Positions 1 through 7,904 of a stretch of 11,761 nt of DNA are shown here, in pieces. Position numbers and translations under genes: made by a program. The notes beneath the pieces were generated by a model, which searched no databases, had not been told where the DNA came from, and saw nothing but the letters and a program-made list of their open reading frames with translations. Origin of the DNA: Jimgerdemannia flammicorona (Eukaryota; Mucoromycota; Endogonomycetes; Endogonales; Endogonaceae); contig RBNI01006085.1 in the NCBI GenBank assembly GCA_003990745.1, positions 1-11,761 of the forward strand. Direction: 5' to 3'. Every line of letters starts with the position of its first letter. Position 1 is the stretch's first letter.

Positions 1-370
1 ACCCCCCTCCCTCCCCAGCCTACGTCCCATCCCTAGTCTATTCTCTATTTCAGCCCAAAAGTCCCCCAATACCTCACACTCTCCAAGCCAATGTTCTGGC
101 GTCTATACATGACCCCCAGCTTGCCCGACACCATAGCACTCCTCACAGTCAAATCGTCCACCATCCACCAAGTGCCCCGTGCGGAAATTCAGCATGACAT
201 TCCTCCGCAACAATCTCCACCATACCACCCAGAACTTGGGAGAAAGCCACCTCTGGACCTCCGCACTCCAAGACCAGATACCAGCCCAGTCCCACTCCTC
301 GCCGATCCCCGCCATCTGCCAGCCACTTGGCCAAAGATCCTGACCAAGCCCCCGCTGACACTCCACACCC
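1..370 (-). mobile_element. Non-LTR (LINE-like) retrotransposon C-terminal fragment, copy 1
   Basis: Read on the minus strand, this is one open frame from about 370 to the window start with one in-frame TAG at 105-103. It contains the run FWVVWWRLLR, then FDCEEC, then EHWLGEC, giving a C-x2-C ... H-x4-C pattern. Tryptophans before a CCHC cluster resemble the zinc-binding domain that follows reverse transcriptase in many non-LTR elements (zf-RVT type); the family call is by pattern only. The same protein is encoded at 10937-11761 on the opposite strand, where the codon matching the TAG is CAG. The 5' side of the element ends abruptly at about 370 against hAT sequence, as expected of a 5'-truncated insertion. 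The 3' end lies outside the window. No reverse transcriptase or endonuclease domain is present here. Confidence 0.6.
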
Positions 371-1637
371 GCAATCAGTTTAGCCCTGAAAGAGCTTATA
401 TTGGACATCTGTACATGTTGGAACTCAACATTTGCAATGATCCAGCGTGCGCTGGAGTTTGCTGTGATATGCATTCTTTTTTTCTTCGGTTGGCTGAAGC
501 AACTGTTTCGGATGATGGAAGATTTATTTTAAAAAAAAAAAAAAGCCAATAGATTCAACGATGGCTGCCGACAAGGAAATACGGGCCGAGGCTCTAGGTG
601 AAAATGAGTGGGACGTACTTAGGAATGTTGTCAGAGTTTTGGAAGTAAGTGGTAGTTGCCCTGGCTCCACACTCGTTTTGTCTGCCTCTGCACAATGCAA
701 CACCTCACCACATATAACTGCCAGTGTTTCGACGATTGTACGAAGGATATAGTCAAACAAACGACCCCCGACAATAAGCTCTGCGATACTGGTATATAAT
801 CTTCTGATTGACCGGCTAGAGGACAAGCTCGAGGACAGGCTGGAGGGTTGCAGTGATTTATGGTTAAGCCCGGATCAGAGAGATGCCATGGAGGTTGCTC
901 TAAGCAAGCTTAAAAAATACTACTCCCAAACAGATACCGCCGTATACTCAATCAGTACAGGTATGTCGATGTCGGCATGTGGCCGTTGCCCCTTCCAAAA
1001 CAGAGGAAACCCCACAAAAACTCACTCTCCTTTTCTTTGAACAGTGCTGGACCCATGCTTAAAGCTACAATACCATAAAGATCAGGGCTGGGAGCAGCAC
1101 TTCATTGAGAGAACCAGCAGGCCGTAATTGAAGTGTACCGGAAAAACTACACACCACCGCAAGGTTCCAGCCGAAGTCCGGATGAATATGCCAAGGGATC
1201 CCTCCTGTCCCACATTTACTTCAGCAGAAAGAGGAAGAGGGAGCCATCAGTGGAAGAGCTGCTGTCAATAGACGAACTTACCATTTACCTCACCAGCGAC
1301 CGCGTGGTCCTGCTGGAGGGCACGGAGGTGCTCAACTGGTAGAAGGTGGGTTGTCAGACAGGCGTTGGGCCAATTTAACCCACCAATTTAACCCACCAAT
1401 CTAACCCACCAATCTAACCACCGCTCTACCCACCGGGGTGTGCAGCTGCGTCAAATGGACTTCCCCAGCCTGTGTGGTATGGCTTGGGACTACCTGGCGA
1501 TTCCTGCCTCCAGCGCTCCCGTCGAGTGGGTGTTCTCAGGTGGGGTAGACCTCGTTGCCCCAAAGAGGTGTGCGCTGAATGCTGAGACAATCCGGGCATA
1601 TATGTGTCTGAAGTCTTGGTGGAGCTCGGGCCGCTAA
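371..1637 (+). pseudogene. hAT-family transposase, C-terminal half, copy 1 (broken)
   Basis: This is the remnant of a cut-and-paste DNA transposase. The best exon model is 371-463, 546-960, 1045-1345 and 1446-1637, with GT-AG introns at 464-545, 961-1044 and 1346-1445. Exon 1 holds LILDICTCWNSTFAMIQRAL, the decayed form of the hAT core LDV.TRWNST. Exon 2 reads IDSTMAADKEIR, NEWDVLRNVVRVLEV and YNLLIDRLEDKLEDRLEG. The 961-1044 intron splits the codon before LDP.LKL. Exon 4 is the dimerisation region: WDYLAIPASSAPVEWVFSGG, then AETIRAYMCLKSWW, ending at TAA. Defects are an in-frame TAG at 750-752, a frameshift near 1110-1124, a TAG at 1340-1342 where hAT proteins have the second Trp of a WW pair, and loss of the N-terminal half. 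Splice sites are inferred from reading-frame continuity. The first intron ends in an A-run rather than a pyrimidine tract, which makes it the weakest. Confidence 0.85.
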
Positions 1638-1771
1638 AATTCGGCGGGTCCGCGGATAAGTTGGTTGGCCTTGTGGAATATTTAACACCTTTCAAAATAA
1701 TATAAAAGGAAAAAAAACCTGAGGACTCGGCCCGGAGTTTGCGGCCAAAGTGGGGCGGGGTTGGCGGTGGT
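1638..1771. other. hAT 3' flank, no gene
   Basis: This is a short non-coding stretch after the hAT stop codon. It holds an AT-rich patch (about 1675-1720) between GC-rich borders and would be where the 3' terminal inverted repeat of hAT copy 1 lies. I could not pick out a convincing terminus or an 8-bp target duplication. Confidence 0.3.
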
Positions 1772-2240
1772 GGCGGAGGGGGTGCACAATATTTGTGGCC
1801 CTCAGCCAGCAGCAAGGGGCAGCCCCAAGCTGCCAGTGCCCGGGTCAGTAGGCGGGTCAGTGGGCGGTGGGTGGGTCAGCGGAGGGAGCACACAAAATTT
1901 GCAGCCCTCTGCCAGCAGCAAGGGGCAGCCCCAAGCCGCAAGTGTCCGGGTCGGGGGGTAGGTGGAGGGAGCGTGCAAAATTTGTGGCCCTCCGCCAGCA
2001 GCGAGGGGCAGCCCCAAGCTGTCAGTGCCCGGGTCAGTGGGCGGGGTCGGTTGGTGGGCATGGGGTCGGTGGAGGGAGCGCGCAAAAATTTGCGGCCCTC
2101 CACTGGCAGCAAGGGGCAGCCCCAAGCCACAAGTGTCCAGGACAGGCAGGGCAGGCGTAGGGAGTGTGCAAAATTTGCGGCCCTCTGCCAGCGGCCCTCC
2201 GCCAGTGGCACAGAGGCAGCCCCAAGCCGCCAAGGAGTCC
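1772..2240. repeat. GC-rich minisatellite with alternating long and short units
   Basis: There are five units, starting near 1772, 1879, 1961, 2068 and about 2155. Each begins with GGTGGAGGGAGCGYGCAAAA or a close variant, then a CAGCAGCAAGGGGCAGCCCC core. Spacings are 107, 82, 107 and 87 bp. Units 1 and 3 share GTCAGTGCCCGGGTCAGT-like ends, and units 2 and 4 share CAAGTGTCC ends. The true repeat is therefore an A+B pair of 189 bp (1772 to 1961 and 1879 to 2068 are both exactly 189). Several frames on both strands stay open across it, as expected of a GC-rich repeat, so I do not call the 265-codon plus-strand frame (1739-2536) a gene. Confidence 0.85.
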
Positions 2241-2246
2241 GGGGTG

Positions 2247-2330
2247 GTCGGAGGGTGCTTCTGGCAGTCGGAGGGTGCTTCTGGCGGTCGGAGGATGCTT
2301 CTGGCAGTCGGAGGGTGTTTCCGGTAGTCG
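2247..2330. repeat. 20-bp tandem repeat, four units
   Basis: The unit GTCGGAGGGTGCTTCTGGCA recurs at 2247, 2267, 2287 and 2307 with an exact 20-bp period. Divergence rises to the right; the last unit reads TGTTTCCGGTA. It directly follows the 189-bp array and lies downstream of the minus-strand gene's stop codon. Confidence 0.85.
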
Positions 2331-2539
2331 AAGTCGCTGGTTCAGGTCCCACAGGCACCTCGGCCCTGCGCCGCAGCGCTGCACTGGCGGCACTACAGAG
2401 CAGGGCCAAGGGGCCAGTAGGGCCCTACATAACGGCTAAGCTAGTGCTACATAAGAGGTGCACGGCCCAACCCCCCCACATAAGACTGCCCAACCCACAC
2501 AAAATGGCTGCCTACCCCTCACGAAAGATTGCCTGACCC
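2331..2539. other. Intergenic stretch, 3' side of the minus-strand gene
   Basis: No supported coding frame. It would contain the 3' untranslated region of the minus-strand gene, but I saw no AATAAA on that strand here. A short run near 2337-2349 resembles a tRNA B-box without a cloverleaf around it. Confidence 0.3.
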
Positions 2540-4604
2540 TTACAAAAACTGCTCCGCCCGTCGGTCCCAGGCCTTGATGAGCCTATCATCCATTGTGAGT
2601 GCGACGACTGTTGTGTCCGAGCTCTCCTTGAAGGCGATGGTACCGTGGTGGTTGTGTGGTTGGAATAGGACGACTGTGTTGGCCGCAAACGGGACCCTGA
2701 AACCATAGGTGAGGTCGTACCAGACTCCGCCGCTATCCTCCCAGGTTGGGCCCTTCCTTTCCAGTATGTAAAATATTACCGGGGTGACATTATTGTCTGT
2801 GTGTGTGGGCAGAGAAAGGTTGCGCCCGACATATCCTGATGTGACACGAGCATACGGTTGGGTGAACCCTTGGCCCAGGACCTCATACTGCCAGGCTGTG
2901 CTTGGATGCCTGCCCTTGGTCCAGCCCTGGGAGCCCCGGCTTGGAAACCTGCCAAAATGGATGGCAACCGGTCAGTCCTTTTTGCGTTCGGGGGGGCAGA
3001 AATCCCCCAGGCCGCAGAAACCCCCTGGGCTGCAGCACCCCCAAAAAAGCGGAGCTTCTCACCTCATACGGTACGCTAAATTGCGCCAAGAACATACGTA
3101 CAGCCATGCCGAGATCACCACCAAGCTGGTCTGCTGTATGCTCTACCAATCTGCTCAAAGAACCCCAGATCATAGCTGCCATCACCACACAGGCCGTGTC
3201 GTGCTCGTGCGCAGTTTGCTCTTTGACGGCACTTCTAAAGTTCTGGTAGGGGTACAGAATCTTGTGCATCCCTGGATTTGTATCAAAAAAGAGTGTGTCA
3301 GCAAAGAGTGTGATTTATCTGGGGAGGGGTTAAAAAAAAAAGGGAGACAAGTGCGGGGGATTTCAGAACTCCAGAACCCACCCTTCGCCAGTGTTGCAGT
3401 ATACCCAATTCCCATCCAAACCCCCCCTCCTTGCTTTTTTTGCCCCCTCTTTCCTGCCACCCGGTATTTGACGTAATCCTTGCAAATCTCGTTGATGTGG
3501 CAGCGAAGCTCGTCACCGTAGAGGTTCCTTACCACCATCGCAACCACCTCTCCACATTTGTTAATAAAGATATGGTTCTCTTCGTCGTTGGTTACTCCTG
3601 CTGGCCAATGGACCCCTTGGTCGAGTACGATTGGCTCTGATTCGAATGTAGACCCCCAAGCCTTGATGACGATGCTGGTACTGCTCATGCTGAACATCTT
3701 GCCCTTGAATTTCTCTATTTGATCAGATGCTGGACATGGTTGAACTCGGGTAACTTTGAAATCTCCTTTCCAATGGAACTGAGCCCTGATCTGAGGGACT
3801 GAGATAAGTATGCGGACAGGTTGCGTGCAGGCGGGTTGTGTGCGGGTGGGTTGCGGGCAGGTTGCATGCGGGTGGGTTGTGTGCAGGTGGGTTGCGTGCG
3901 GACGGGTTGCATGCGGGTTGCGTGCGGACGGGTTGCATGCGGGTTGTGTGCGGGTGTGGGTGTTTTTTAGGGGGAGACCACGTAAAAATGAAATTAAATA
4001 AAACATGGAGGTGGGTATTTCAGAAAAAGAGCGTGAGTGAGTGAGTTGCATGCCAATGAGTTGCACACTGATGAGTTGCACGAGTTGCATGAGTTGCACA
4101 AGAATTGCTCACAAAGGCTTGCTTCTGTTCCTTTTGAGACCTCCGCCACATGATGCATTGACTCAACAGCTCAGCCACCAAAGGCATGCCCCGCAATGTC
4201 CACCAGCCTTTCTTCATCTTGACCAGATGTTGTGAATAAAGTCGGCAGATCTCACCATAGAGCTGTGGACCCTAAGAAAAGCACGAGGTGAATTGGGTCA
4301 TGCTGAAGAAGTTTAAATAAACACAAGTAAACAAGTGGCGGCCAAGTGAGCAACCTACATCTACTATCGGCTGCTCCAAAAAGGCTGCCGCATACATAGC
4401 TGTGAGGTCTGTGAATTCCGAGGTCTGAAGGGCTGCCATGAGTTGTTGCCGGAATTCTCCCTCATCCCCGCCATCGCCATCGCCACCGCCGTCACCCCTT
4501 TGGCTCTCGATGAGCAGCTTGTGTGCTGTCCATATGAGAAAGAATCTAACATTGTCAGCAGAGAGTGCATTTCCACCTCGAATACTCCCTCTTTTGACGA
4601 TCAT
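2540..4604 (-). CDS. Five-exon gene with a C-terminal 2OG-Fe(II) dioxygenase-like fold (one frameshift)
   Basis: Minus-strand exons are 4604-4359 (82 codons), 4271-4113 (53), 3790-3461 (110), 3318-3063 (256 bp) and 2887-2540 (115 codons plus TAA). All junctions are GT-AG and, apart from the fault in exon 4, phase 0. Exon 1 starts at ATG 4604-4602 and has an acidic Gly/Asp-rich linker. Exons 3 and 4 (SIVIKAWGSTFESEPIVLDQ; KILYPYQNFRSAVKEQTAHE) match no family I can name. Exon 5 reads GRNLSLPTHTDNN, then GFRVPFAANTVVLFQPHNHH. HTD (2803-2795) followed about 50 residues later by His, within a hydrophobic 'VPF..NTVVLF' strand, is the HxD...H iron triad of the double-stranded beta-helix oxygenases. 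The usual 2OG-binding Arg about ten residues after the last His is not obvious. Exon 4 reads correctly only if one T near 3304-3306 is removed. TET/JBP-type enzymes, common beside basidiomycete KDZ transposons, are one possibility; another fungal 2OG oxygenase is equally open. Confidence 0.6.
2888..3062 (-). other. Intron 4 of the dioxygenase-like gene
   Basis: Donor GTGAGA at 3062-3057 and acceptor CAG at 2890-2888. The bases TATGAG sit on the exon side of both junctions, so splicing gives PYE then YEVLGQG in phase 0. The intron stays open for some way in the exon 4 frame, so it could be partly retained. Confidence 0.55.
3319..3460 (-). other. Intron 3.5: intron between exons 3 and 4 of the dioxygenase-like gene
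   Basis: Donor GTGGCA at 3460-3455, then a long T-run and CCCCTCCCCAG acceptor at 3321-3319, a strong pyrimidine tract. It joins KDYVKYR to INHTL, after which the frame is off by one base. A second AG at 3273-3272 would skip the broken stretch, but it also does not restore phase. Confidence 0.5.
3811..3960. repeat. 15-bp minisatellite with 11-bp variants
   Basis: Plus-strand units read GCGGGTGGGTTGCGT, mixed with 11-bp forms such as GCGGGTTGCGT that lack four bases. About ten units are present. The same site varies between TTGCGT, TTGCAT and TTGTGT, the pattern expected of CpG deamination on either strand. It lies inside an inferred intron of the minus-strand gene. Confidence 0.8.
4034..4104. 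repeat. GAGTTGCAC tandem repeat
   Basis: Two 15-bp units (GAGTTGCATGCCAAT, GAGTTGCACACTGAT) are followed by three 9-bp units GAGTTGCAC/T. The GTTGCAT core is shared with the 3811-3960 array in the same intron, so both may descend from one seed. Confidence 0.7.
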
Positions 4605-4670
4605 TGCAGGGTGAAAAATGAGTAGACTGGACCAACGTACAACTTAAGGGCTGCTGTTTTGTTTGCTCGT

Positions 4671-4805
4671 GATGCGGCAGGAAAGAACAAAGAAAAAGAA
4701 CAAAGAAAAGAGAGGGAACAAAGGAAAGGATGATGTCACCAAAGTGCGGCAGAAAAAAAAAAACAAGAGCGAAATGAGCAAAAGAAAGGGTGATGTCACC
4801 AAAGA
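4671..4805. repeat. Two-copy purine-rich repeat, about 65-73 bp
   Basis: Unit 1 starts GATGCGGCAGGAAAGAACAA at 4671 and unit 2 starts GTGCGGCAGAAAAAAA at 4744. Both end in GATGTCACCAAAG. The A/G-rich interior differs in length. It lies upstream of the minus-strand gene's start codon, so it may fall in its promoter or 5' leader; no TATA box was recognised. Confidence 0.65.
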
Positions 4806-4808
4806 TTT

Positions 4809-4930
4809 CAATCCAGATGGATCAATCTGGATCAATCTGGATCAATCCAGATCAGATCACGAGACCAATCCAAGTTGATTCGAATCCATCACATGACGAA
4901 TCTGAATCGAATCTCATCCAGATCAACTCC
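4809..4930. repeat. AATCYRGATC repeat and related GAATC-rich stretch
   Basis: Four near-identical 10-bp units of TCAATCTGGA / TCAATCCAGA are found at about 4809-4852. Then a stretch rich in AATCTGAATC and GATTCGAATC words follows to about 4930. The word AATCCAAGTTGATTC at about 4867 recurs inverted near 8812-8826. The array sits just upstream of a hAT BED-finger start, as does the 14-bp satellite at 8885-9063, so these may be subterminal repeats of the hAT family. Confidence 0.6.
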
Positions 4931-4948
4931 ATTCGTTCGAAGTACTAA

Positions 4949-5113
4949 ATAGATCAGTTATCAGTATTTTCCAGTACTGGTAATACTTCAAGTCAGACTT
5001 CTTTAAACAATGTCCAGTCTTTAAATAATATTCCAAGCTATACTCCTCATTCTGAAGTTTGGCAACACTGCACCAAAACTGGGAAAAATGAAGTTACTTG
5101 TAAGTATTACAGA
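4949..5113 (+). pseudogene. hAT transposase N-terminal BED zinc-finger fragment
   Basis: The frame reads IDQLSVFSSTGNTSSQTS at its start and SEVWQHCTKTGKNEVTCKYY at its end. It parallels the start of hAT copy 2 at 9175 (MSTDQSS ... SEIWQHCAKIG ... VVCNYC), so it is the first exon of a related hAT gene. BED fingers bind the transposon ends. Here the start codon is ATA where copy 2 has ATG, and the second finger cysteine is Tyr (TAC). Right after it comes a run of 25 T (5116-5140) followed by A-rich DNA. No later hAT exons follow; the LTR-like region begins instead, so the copy was probably interrupted or deleted. Confidence 0.7.
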
Positions 5114-5115
5114 TA

Positions 5116-5147
<32 letters not shown>

Positions 5148-5148
5148 A
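5114..5148. repeat. Long T-run followed by A-run
   Basis: Twenty-five T residues at 5116-5140 are followed by eight A. This could be the tail of a minus-strand retrotransposed copy or simple-sequence growth, and it marks the boundary between the BED fragment and the AT-rich LTR-like region. Confidence 0.6.
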
Positions 5149-5497
5149 TAAAATAAAACTTATAATTGTATTGAATATATTTATAGTTTATTTGATATAA
5201 ATATAAAATACATGGTGGTTCTATAACAAATATAACAAAGTATATTGTGATAACAGAATTATACTGCTGAATTTATAAATTAGCTATATACTATATCTAG
5301 TACACTAAGCAACTAAGACTGCTTTACTATGCCAACCTGTATAATTAGTCAGAGATACATGTTTATCTGTACCAAGTAGATGCACCATACCCAGTGTGTA
5401 CACTGTACCAAGTAGATACACTGTACTATCCAGAAACACTTGCTATAGATAGTAATCTATAGTTAGCAATATAGTAATCAGATAGCAACCAGAACTG

Positions 5498-5529
5498 TAT
5501 AAAATACCCCAGAGATAAGAGTGAATAAA
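5498..5529 (+). promoter_or_regulatory. Candidate LTR TATA box and polyadenylation signal
   Basis: TATAAAAT at 5498-5505 and AATAAA at 5524-5529, 26 bp apart. Such short spacing fits a compact R region. In DNA this AT-rich such words also occur by chance, and the assignment rests on position upstream of the gag. Confidence 0.3.
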
Positions 5530-5880
5530 CCTCAGTCTGAAAAGTTGAAGTAAACCAAAGAAGCCTCTAAAGATTGAGCATTGGTCTCTTTTCCCCACTC
5601 TGGTCTACTTTTTGATATAAAGATTGATTAGTATACTTACTAGATAAGTCTGAAGAAACCTGCCAAGTTCAAGGAAGAACTTCTCCACCTTTTGAGTAAT
5701 CCACTACTGAAGGAATAAGTCACTATTTTCAAGAAGTTTACCATCTTACCATAAAGCCAGTCTATTAGATACAATTTCACAGTAATTCATTCATATAAAT
5801 GAAGTCAGTCTTTGATACAACTTTGCTCAAGAAACTCACTATTTCCAGAAGAGCTGATTCAGGAAGAATCCATGATATCT

Positions 5881-5916
5881 GAGTTATCTGAGTTATCTGA
5901 GTTATCTGATTTATCT
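5881..5916. repeat. 9-bp tandem repeat, four units
   Basis: GAGTTATCT occurs three times and then once as GATTTATCT, inside the LTR-like region. Confidence 0.8.
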
Positions 5917-6687
5917 ACATTGCCCAAGTTATTCACCCATTCTCAGTACAATTCCCAGTGAGCCCAATTTAGAAGAATCTGCACTATCTACTATTCTCAG
6001 ATAAATCTGCCATATTGAGTTACCCATGACATCCAAGTTATTATTCAAGAAGCCTGCCAATTCAGGAGAATCCATACTAAAATTGAGTTGTCTACCAAAT
6101 CAAGTTATCTGTCAAATCTGCATAAGAAATACTGTCAAGACTATTATACCAGAAATTGCATACTTTAGAAATTGTCACACTATACAGAGATCATTATACA
6201 GAAATCACCAACTTTTGAAAACAAGATTATTATACAGAAATTGTATAAGGAATTCACTAGCACTATATACAAATCACTGTTTATATCCAAGAACCTGTCC
6301 CAATAAGAATCGCTCATAGATATCTAGCTTTGACTATTATACTACTAAATACTAAGAATATTTTATTGCTTTTAACAAAGTAACTGGGGGCTCAAGCCAA
6401 ACTACATCAACCCCCAACCTTGTAATTCGTCTCTATTGAGTCAGGTACATTACATTTGAGGGCTCAACTGGGAAGATTTCAAATTGACATAACTTTTTAG
6501 CTTACAAGAACCTACAGTCAAACTAGATACATTTGATATAATACCAATCTCTGTTATCATAGGAGAACTAGTCATTATCAGCATTTGGACAGAAAGAGAA
6601 GTAATTACCTCAAGACTTACCAACTACTCAGCATTAGAAGGATCTCAACTGGAAATCAGCATAGCCTGAAATCCTCAATTAAACTAA

Positions 6688-7557
6688 CCAGACAACATAG
6701 GTGGCCCTGTTGGAAACTTTGAAGAACTTGCACAAGAACTAGAAGATCTTATCATACAAGCCCAGCATTCTGCAGCCAAATACCCCAGAGAGGTCCCACC
6801 AATCTCATCCATTGAACCTTTACCACCAGCTCTTGCAGAATTGGAAGTAGCTCCCTCAAGAATACCTAGGCTCATTTCACTTCATCCAAGGTCCATAACA
6901 CTATCCTCAAGATACCCAAACACCCCCATCTCTAGTAATAGTTCAGAAAGTGAATTAGAGTCAGAATCTAAATTGGAATCTGGATCAGAACCAGAATCAG
7001 AAGAAAGTGATAATAAAATGACTACCCCATTGTCAATCTTTGCAAGATATCCAGAAGAAAATCCTAGAGAATTCCTTGATGGAATTGAGAGAATTGCAGC
7101 TCTGAGAAATCTCCCAGATGAAAGAAAATTACCATCTATAAGATCCAGCTCAGAAAACCAGTCAGAGGAATTTTCCACTGAATAGCAAATGACCCACACT
7201 CAGAGCTGGCAGTACAAATATAAGCAGCAGCATCTTATGAGCTGGAATACATAGCCATGGTCCACTGGCTCATCAAAAAATATGTAAGAAATGAAACCCA
7301 CCACAAGGCTCAAGAATTTATCATGAGAATGAAGATGAACCTTGGAGAATTGCCCAGAGCCTTCTTTACAAGAATCCAGAAGAGAATGCACAGCTGGGTT
7401 TAATGTCACCAATCAAGACATCATAGGTCCAATGATCTTCATGAATGGAATTTCCCTGAACATTGTCCAGTGTATCTATACTCTAGACATCAGAAGGTCT
7501 GAAGAGCAAGTAGATGCAGTCCAAGAATTCTTTGATATCAGACAAGAAACTATCTAG
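6688..7557 (+). pseudogene. LTR-retrotransposon gag-like remnant (frameshifted)
   Basis: Three overlapping frames form one protein. The first (6688-7185) has a Ser/Glu-rich acidic run (SSESELESESKLESGSEPE), then PLSIFARYPEENPREFLDGI and ERIAALRNLPDERKL, a gag-capsid type start ('PREFL..IE'). The second (about 7184-7400) reads YELEYIAMVHWLIKKYV and MKMNLGELPRAFFTRIQKRM, with a stop at the TAA near 7223. The third (to 7557) reads TAGFNVTNQDIIGPMIFMNG and RRSEEQVDAVQEFFDI. Shifts fall near 7180 and 7390. The capsid-like order suggests a Ty3/gypsy-type gag; no protease, reverse transcriptase or integrase follows. A possible wrecked zinc knuckle lies near 7868-7905. Confidence 0.6.
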
Positions 7558-7904
7558 AGTGACTATGACAAGAAGGATGACAAAAAAAGATATTCTGGTC
7601 AAAGCCCTATAAGGACTCCTTCAAGGACAGGAAAGATCTGAAGAAAGAAGACCAGCTAAAGAAGAAAAGAAGGATAGGAGTGAAATTTAAGACCTCAGTT
7701 CCAAGTTGGACTGATTGGTTGGACAGATTGAAAAACTTATCACATACAAAAATTGGAGTTATTAAGACAACAGAGGATACCCACCACAAAGAAACCAAGG
7801 TTATCTACTAAGAGATAACAGGAACTACCAGCAAGAAGAAAGAAGATATTTTGTCTAAGACAGAGCTCAATTCCAATTCTTCCACTATAGACAATTCAGA
7901 CACT
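7558..7904 (+). pseudogene. Decayed gag C-terminus, Lys/Arg-rich
   Basis: The stretch encodes basic fragments in broken frames, among them NRGYPPQRNQGYL and NYQQEERRYF. The spaced FFHY...H (near 7877-7903) could be a CCHC knuckle whose cysteines have changed. It continues the gag colinearly, but the reading is too damaged for a firm domain call. Confidence 0.3.

Larger units (their letters stand above)
3791..4112 (-). other. Repeat-filled intron of the dioxygenase-like gene
   Basis: Donor GTGAGC at 4112-4107 and acceptor CTCAG ending at 3791 join QKEQKQAF to IRAQFHWKGD in phase 0. At 322 bp it is the gene's longest intron, and about 225 bp of it is two tandem arrays (3811-3960 and about 4034-4104). 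Reading through it in one frame gives a Cys/His/Pro/Thr-rich repeat peptide, which I treat as non-coding. Confidence 0.55.
5149..6460 (+). mobile_element. Possible 5' LTR and leader of the retroelement carrying the gag at 6688
   Basis: This AT-rich stretch has no credible gene. It contains TATAAAAT at 5498-5505 and AATAAA at 5524-5529, the order seen in a promoter plus polyadenylation signal of an LTR. It is followed by diverged short repeats with words such as GAAGAAACCTGCCAAG and TTATACAGAAATT. The words GGGGGCTCAAG (about 6386) and GAGGGCTCAACTGGGAAG (about 6459) resemble the start of the primer-binding and leader region of fungal Ty3-like elements. The gag frame begins about 230 bp later. 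I could not find a second LTR, so the boundaries are guesses. The 97-codon frame at 6026-6319 is low-complexity and not called. Confidence 0.35.

Noticed and set aside
91..552. 153-codon plus-strand frame
   Set aside because: It is a shadow of the minus-strand LINE frame fused to hAT sequence read out of frame.
2300..2360. tRNA-like B-box (GGTTCAGGTCC) suggesting a tRNA or SINE
   Set aside because: No A-box at proper spacing, no acceptor stem or cloverleaf, and the upstream bases belong to a 20-bp repeat.
1739..2536. 265-codon plus-strand open frame
   Set aside because: It runs through GC-rich tandem repeats that are open in several frames on both strands, and it overlaps the end of the minus-strand gene. 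No domain or codon pattern supports it.
3810..4044. Cys-rich repeat peptide open frames on the plus strand
   Set aside because: They are translations of the 15-bp minisatellite inside an inferred intron.
6026..6319. 97-codon open frame in the LTR-like region
   Set aside because: Low-complexity content made from short degenerate repeats, with no domain and no continuation.
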